In this document: positions 60,129 through 64,000 of the stretch, one piece after another
How the letters are laid out: every line of letters starts with the position of its first letter
Position numbering within the stretch: the stretch's first letter is position 1
Assembly: GCA_028829895.1 (NCBI GenBank)
Contig: CM054182.1
Location: 59,868,379 to 59,932,378, forward strand
DNA length: 64,000 bases
Source of the DNA: Sinotaia quadrata
Taxonomy: Eukaryota > Mollusca > Gastropoda > Architaenioglossa > Viviparidae
Direction of reading: 5' to 3'
The notes under the pieces: model-generated
Seen by the model: the letters and a program-made list of their open reading frames with translations, nothing else
The model's database searches: none
Told to the model about the DNA's origin: nothing
Made by a program: the position numbers and the translations under genes

Positions 60129-60147
60129 TTTATTTGGTTCTTTTATT
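60129..60147 (-). terminator. Candidate poly(A) signals of the minus-strand gene
   Basis: TTTATT at 60129-60134 and 60142-60147 read AATAAA on the minus strand, 80-100 nt after the stop codon at 60231-60229. The spacing is suitable for a short 3' untranslated region. Confidence 0.5.
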
Positions 60148-60228
60148 AAACAACATGTATTCAGCATTGTTCTTTTTCTGCTCATAAAATATATAAATTT
60201 CTAAACTTTATCTTCTTCTTCACGTGCT

Positions 60229-60633
60229 CTAACCATTCTGTGACAGGCTTTGAGGTGGCACATGGAACACATTCTTGTCGCTGATGATTAAAGAATAGTT
60301 TCCTACGGCGAAAACCGTCGATTTTGGAATTACTGCAATCATATAAGAACGAAAGAACAACTTAGATTAAAGTAAGGAGTTAGAGACACAGGCTGAGAAA
60401 GAGAAACATTCTTAGGTCAAAATACACTCTAAAAATAATTAGATAGGTAGATAGAAAGATATAAGATAGATAGATAGATAGACAGATAGATAGATGGAAG
60501 GATGGATAGATAGATAGATGGATATATAGATAGACAGATAGATAGATAGATAGAGATAGAGAGATAAATAGATAGATAGATAGATAGACAGACAGATAGA
60601 TAGATAGATAGTCAGACAGACAGACGTATAGAC

Positions 60634-60717
<84 letters not shown>

Positions 60718-63053
60718 GGAATATTTACCTTTGTTGTCACTGGTGTAGATTGCGATTGCACGTGGAATGCACACTTTAGGTTGTATTCGCCCTACCGCAA
60801 CAATGTTTTTATTATTATCCTTCCTATTAAAACTCCAGTACTCTGTTTTGTCCGGCACTTTATATGGCCAAGAACAGGAAATTGGTCAAGTCTGACTGCA
60901 TTGTCTAGAAAACAATATTATTTTATTTCATCTCTCTTTCTGTGCATATAATTTTGCGACTTTAAATATAGAATATTTTGTGTATCTCTTTGATCTACGT
61001 GTTTCTTTTAAATACATTACATAGACACACATATAAATAAATATATCTCTATGATCTACGTGTTTCTTTTAAATACATTACATAGACACACATATAAATA
61101 AATATATCTCTATGATCTACGTGTTTCTTTTAAATACATTACATAGACACACATATAAATAAATATATCTCTATGATCTACGTGTTTCTTTTAAATACAT
61201 TACATAGACACACTTATAAATAAATATATCTAGAGAGAGAGAGTGTGTGTTTAGACCTAACACTTTCATCAATGAACAGTGTATTAAAGAAAATTTAATT
61301 AATTTCTTAATATATACTTTATATGGCATTTTGAAACTTTAATACAAATTTCTTTAAAATTAAATAGCAGTATAATATGTTTTCATATCTCGATAAATTA
61401 CCTGGAATTTCTTTTTCGATGTCTTTCGTTAGCTTTCGCAGTGTGCACCTGCCATTAGGATGAATATGGAACTGTATCATCTGTTAAAGGATGAAAAGTA
61501 AGACATTACTTAATAAATAAGTAGGACTACATCAGTTACATCCAGAAAATGAGGTAATAATTTATACATAAGTTGAATTGTAATTATTTCTGTTGTGTCA
61601 TATCGGGGACTCATTTTTTTTTTCATATTTTTTTTTCAAAAGCAACGAGTTATTTATTTTAACTATGTTAATTCTTCTACATGGATTATTGTAAATTGAG
61701 TTGTACATGAAATGTTAGCAACATCTTCATCAGTATACAACAAAGAACTAAAAAAATGTAATAATTTGAATACATTCTTTAAGTTAGTGAAATTTTCTCT
61801 TTTCATTGTATTCAGGCAGCTTCGATCATTCTCGATTTGCTCCCTTGGTAAAGCATTTCAAGATAAAAAATAACTTTCCGAATTGCTTGATTTTAGGATT
61901 AACTAAATTATGTGTCCAATACTCAATATTCCCTCAATATTTCTAATCATATGTGTATGCCTTAAAACTGACATTGATGTTTTGGTCTTCTGAATTTCGT
62001 GTCGGTTTCACCTGTAACGTTTGAAATTTACTCTAATATCGTCGATGTTAACAGTACTCCTTCCAACGGTATTTTTGTAAGTGTCAGAATTGGAGTAAAC
62101 AACTCGAGTTGAGAATAAGCTATAGATAACTGATGTAAATCAAACCAGTTCCAACTAGAATTAGTAGTATGTATCATCCATTGATTATGATTCACAAGAA
62201 AGAGACCAGTAAGTCTTCATCAAACAAATATGTTATTTTGTGAATGCGCTTTTCTGCGATGAAGTGTCTTTAATGTAGAATAATGGATAATATAAATTAT
62301 TTTCTTTGTATATATCCGCTACATAAATGGAATTTTACTCTGTAAATGTATGTAATACTAATTATTGTGAAAGGCCTTGCAGGATTCTGGATAATTATTA
62401 TATTGATGTACTACAACCAATAGTACATTATAACACAAGAACAATATTCAGCTCTAATTTATATACATAATATAATTGTAAACTAAAATATTTCCTGTAA
62501 TGTAAACAACCCATATTTTACCACGTTGGTAATCATCCACAAATCGTCCACTGATTATCGTTTTGTTATTTTCGTCATAGGAATATCTCGTATAGGCCAT
62601 CATGTTACGTACGACAGAAGTGGAGACACAGAAATAATCCTGCAACATACAAGGACAAGGAGACATGACAGTAAATCTGTAACGTACAAAAACTAGGAGA
62701 CATCATAGTAAAAAGTAATAAGAAATAGCAGGTGTGGAAGAGTACATTTTCTTGTCACTGTCTTGATAAAACTTTTTATATTAGAGTATGTTAAATGTTA
62801 ATGTGACATGACCTTTGGATACTGCGCATTTATATAAGACCACAGTTTATTAACAACTCAGATAAGGAATATGCTAGAACTTGCTGATGTAATCTAATTC
62901 AGTACAAAGTGGATCAGTATATTTTTTTGTGCTATCCAGTAGTTTATTTATAAATAACGAAATAGCCAATGGGTAGAGACCGAAACTTACCTGTTGAAAA
63001 AAGTTGTGTACATTATATTCACTTTCATTTTGCCTGAACTCAAGTCTAGTCAT
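60229..63053 (-). CDS. Seven-exon gene of unrecognised family (about 226 aa)
   Basis: Minus-strand exons, in order: 63053-62991, 62639-62522, 62129-62012, 61843-61774, 61480-61402, 60857-60729, 60332-60229. Six introns (168-544 nt) have AG acceptors and GT donors (CAACAG|GTAAGT, TTACAG|GTGAAA and AACAAAG|GTAAAT are strong; AAGAAT|GTATTC of exon 4 is weak). Coding phases 0,1,2,0,1,1 carry through without a stop, which would be unlikely by chance. The start is uncertain: an ATG at 63053-63051 would make it complete, but an acceptor AG at 63047-63046 would make that exon internal, with more exons to the right. No signal peptide or membrane segment. Landmarks are [18 protein letters not shown] in exon 2, [17 protein letters not shown] in exon 5, [13 protein letters not shown] and [17 protein letters not shown] in exon 6, and a C-terminus [13 protein letters not shown] do not recognise the family. 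Introns contain satellite repeats, so the unit is native and not a processed copy. Confidence 0.65.
60427..60718. repeat. (GATA)n tract inside the last intron
   Basis: Long GATA array with GACA, GGAT and CAGA interruptions, falling wholly in the intron between exons 6 and 7. The minus open frame that combines it with exon 6 has no biological meaning. Confidence 0.96.
60983..61228. repeat. 59-bp tandem repeat, about 4 copies, intronic
   Basis: Units contain ATCTCTATGATCTACGTGTT, then TCTTTTAAATACATTACATA and GACACACATATAAATAAAT, almost identical. Lies in the 544-nt intron between exons 5 and 6 of the minus-strand gene and accounts for nearly half of it. Confidence 0.96.
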
Positions 63054-63855
63054 AAAAGGCAATTGTTAGTTTAATGGCTAGTTAACTGATTGATTGAGAG
63101 TTTGGACTTAGAAACATTTCATACACTTTGCTACTAATGTATTATATTTCTAATTTAATGTAAATATTTTTATGTGAAAAGACTTTTATTTCTACAGTAA
63201 GGAATTATATTTGTATGTGATATTTTAAACCCATGACAGTGTTTCAAGTTGAAACATTTCTAATTGTTGTATTTATTATGTTGAATGAATATATCAAATT
63301 GATAAATACTGCTACAGGAACTGTAAGTAGAGAATGATTGTAAGAATGAATTGAGAATATAGATGATTAAACTTGGAACTTAGAATAGCTCTGCAATATG
63401 ATGTTTCAGAAAGCAGCAAATGTCTCCCTTCCTTTGTATGCTTCTGGTGGATTCAAGACATTTCCTTACTATAATGTGGCAGTTCTGATGATTCACTGCA
63501 ACCTGTTGTGTGTTTTTTAAAGTATGTCCAATTTCACTATAGACCTTTCTATTGAAAGGAGTGCTAGAGTTCATTACTGTGATGCTGACTCGAGAAGTTG
63601 ATAAAGCAAATGTGTGTCAAGATCAGTCTTGAGGGATCTACAGTGTGATATCATTCTACAATGTGACTAGATCAGTCTTAAGACATCTGCAGTGTTGGAA
63701 CATTCTACATCATGACAAGCAGAGCAGGTGGCAGATTGACTATTCTAATGTGATCTATGATCATTGTGACAATGTGATGAAAGCATAGAATGTTGTGATT
63801 TACATCATTGAACATTTTATGTACAAACTATTATCATATCACTCTATAAGTCAAA

Positions 63856-63860
<5 letters not shown>
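63054..63860 (-). other. Upstream flank; possible further exon
   Basis: An open minus frame at 63574-63380 starts MNSSTPFNRKVYSEIGHTLK and has a CAACAG|GTTGCA donor at 63503/63502. Its phase (0) does not match the phase-2 entry of an internal exon at 63045, so linkage is unproven. 63600-63720 contains two diverged copies of a GATCAGTCTT-AGACATCTGCAGTG phrase. Confidence 0.3.

Positions 63861-63920
<60 letters not shown>
63859..63920. repeat. (TC)n microsatellite
   Basis: Pure CT repeat of about 60 bp near the window end. Confidence 0.97.
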
Positions 63921-63922
<2 letters not shown>

Positions 63923-64000
63923 CTATATGTCTGTATATCTATCTGTGACATAATAAATTTGCCTCTCCCTATTTTAAAAATAATCATTTTATAAATTGCT

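Noticed and set aside
63380..63574. Additional upstream exon of the minus-strand gene
   Set aside because: The best donor is in phase 0 while an internal exon 7 would need phase 2, so the join is not supported.

Overview
The window looks like a stretch of an invertebrate animal genome. It is AT-rich, gene-poor and unusually full of microsatellites and 28-90 bp minisatellites, and it has split genes, LTR and non-LTR retrotransposons, and no bacterial operon structure. A mollusc or other lophotrochozoan is my best guess. That guess rests on general repeat style and not on a diagnostic gene.

Layout. 1-17.3 kb: no supportable gene; scattered tandem repeats, GA/GT/CA microsatellites and a possible degenerate element near 6.6-7.5 kb. 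17,470-31,086: the main object, a young LTR retroelement in tandem form (LTR-internal-LTR-internal-LTR). It has three 1,697-bp LTRs with TG...CA ends, a 5,960-bp period and a CACAC flanking duplication inside a CA microsatellite. Each internal region has a proline-tRNA-like primer site, one 990-codon ORF, a 14-bp stem-loop and a polypurine tract. No protease, reverse transcriptase, RNase H or integrase is visible. 31-42 kb: minisatellites and an antisense LINE tail. 42.37-43.76 kb: a broken non-LTR retrotransposon with a CCHC motif and a restriction-like (PD-(D/E)XK) endonuclease domain; a further tail copy lies at 48.8 kb beside a 134-bp foldback. 44-60 kb: more tandem repeats and a probable LTR relic with a tRNA-Pro primer-binding site near 53.07 kb. 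60.23-63.05 kb: a seven-exon gene on the minus strand, reconstructed from phase-consistent splice sites, encoding about 226 residues of unrecognised function, with repeats in its introns.

How the parts relate. The LTR element carries the cis signals for retrotransposition but no visible enzymes, so it would need a helper element in trans. Its 990-residue protein has a charged coiled-coil N-terminus reminiscent of Gag leader regions, followed by a long Ser/Thr/Asp-rich region with a recurring E-T-D/E motif. I do not recognise that protein family, and it is the strongest candidate for something undescribed here. The only credible host gene is the one at the right-hand end.
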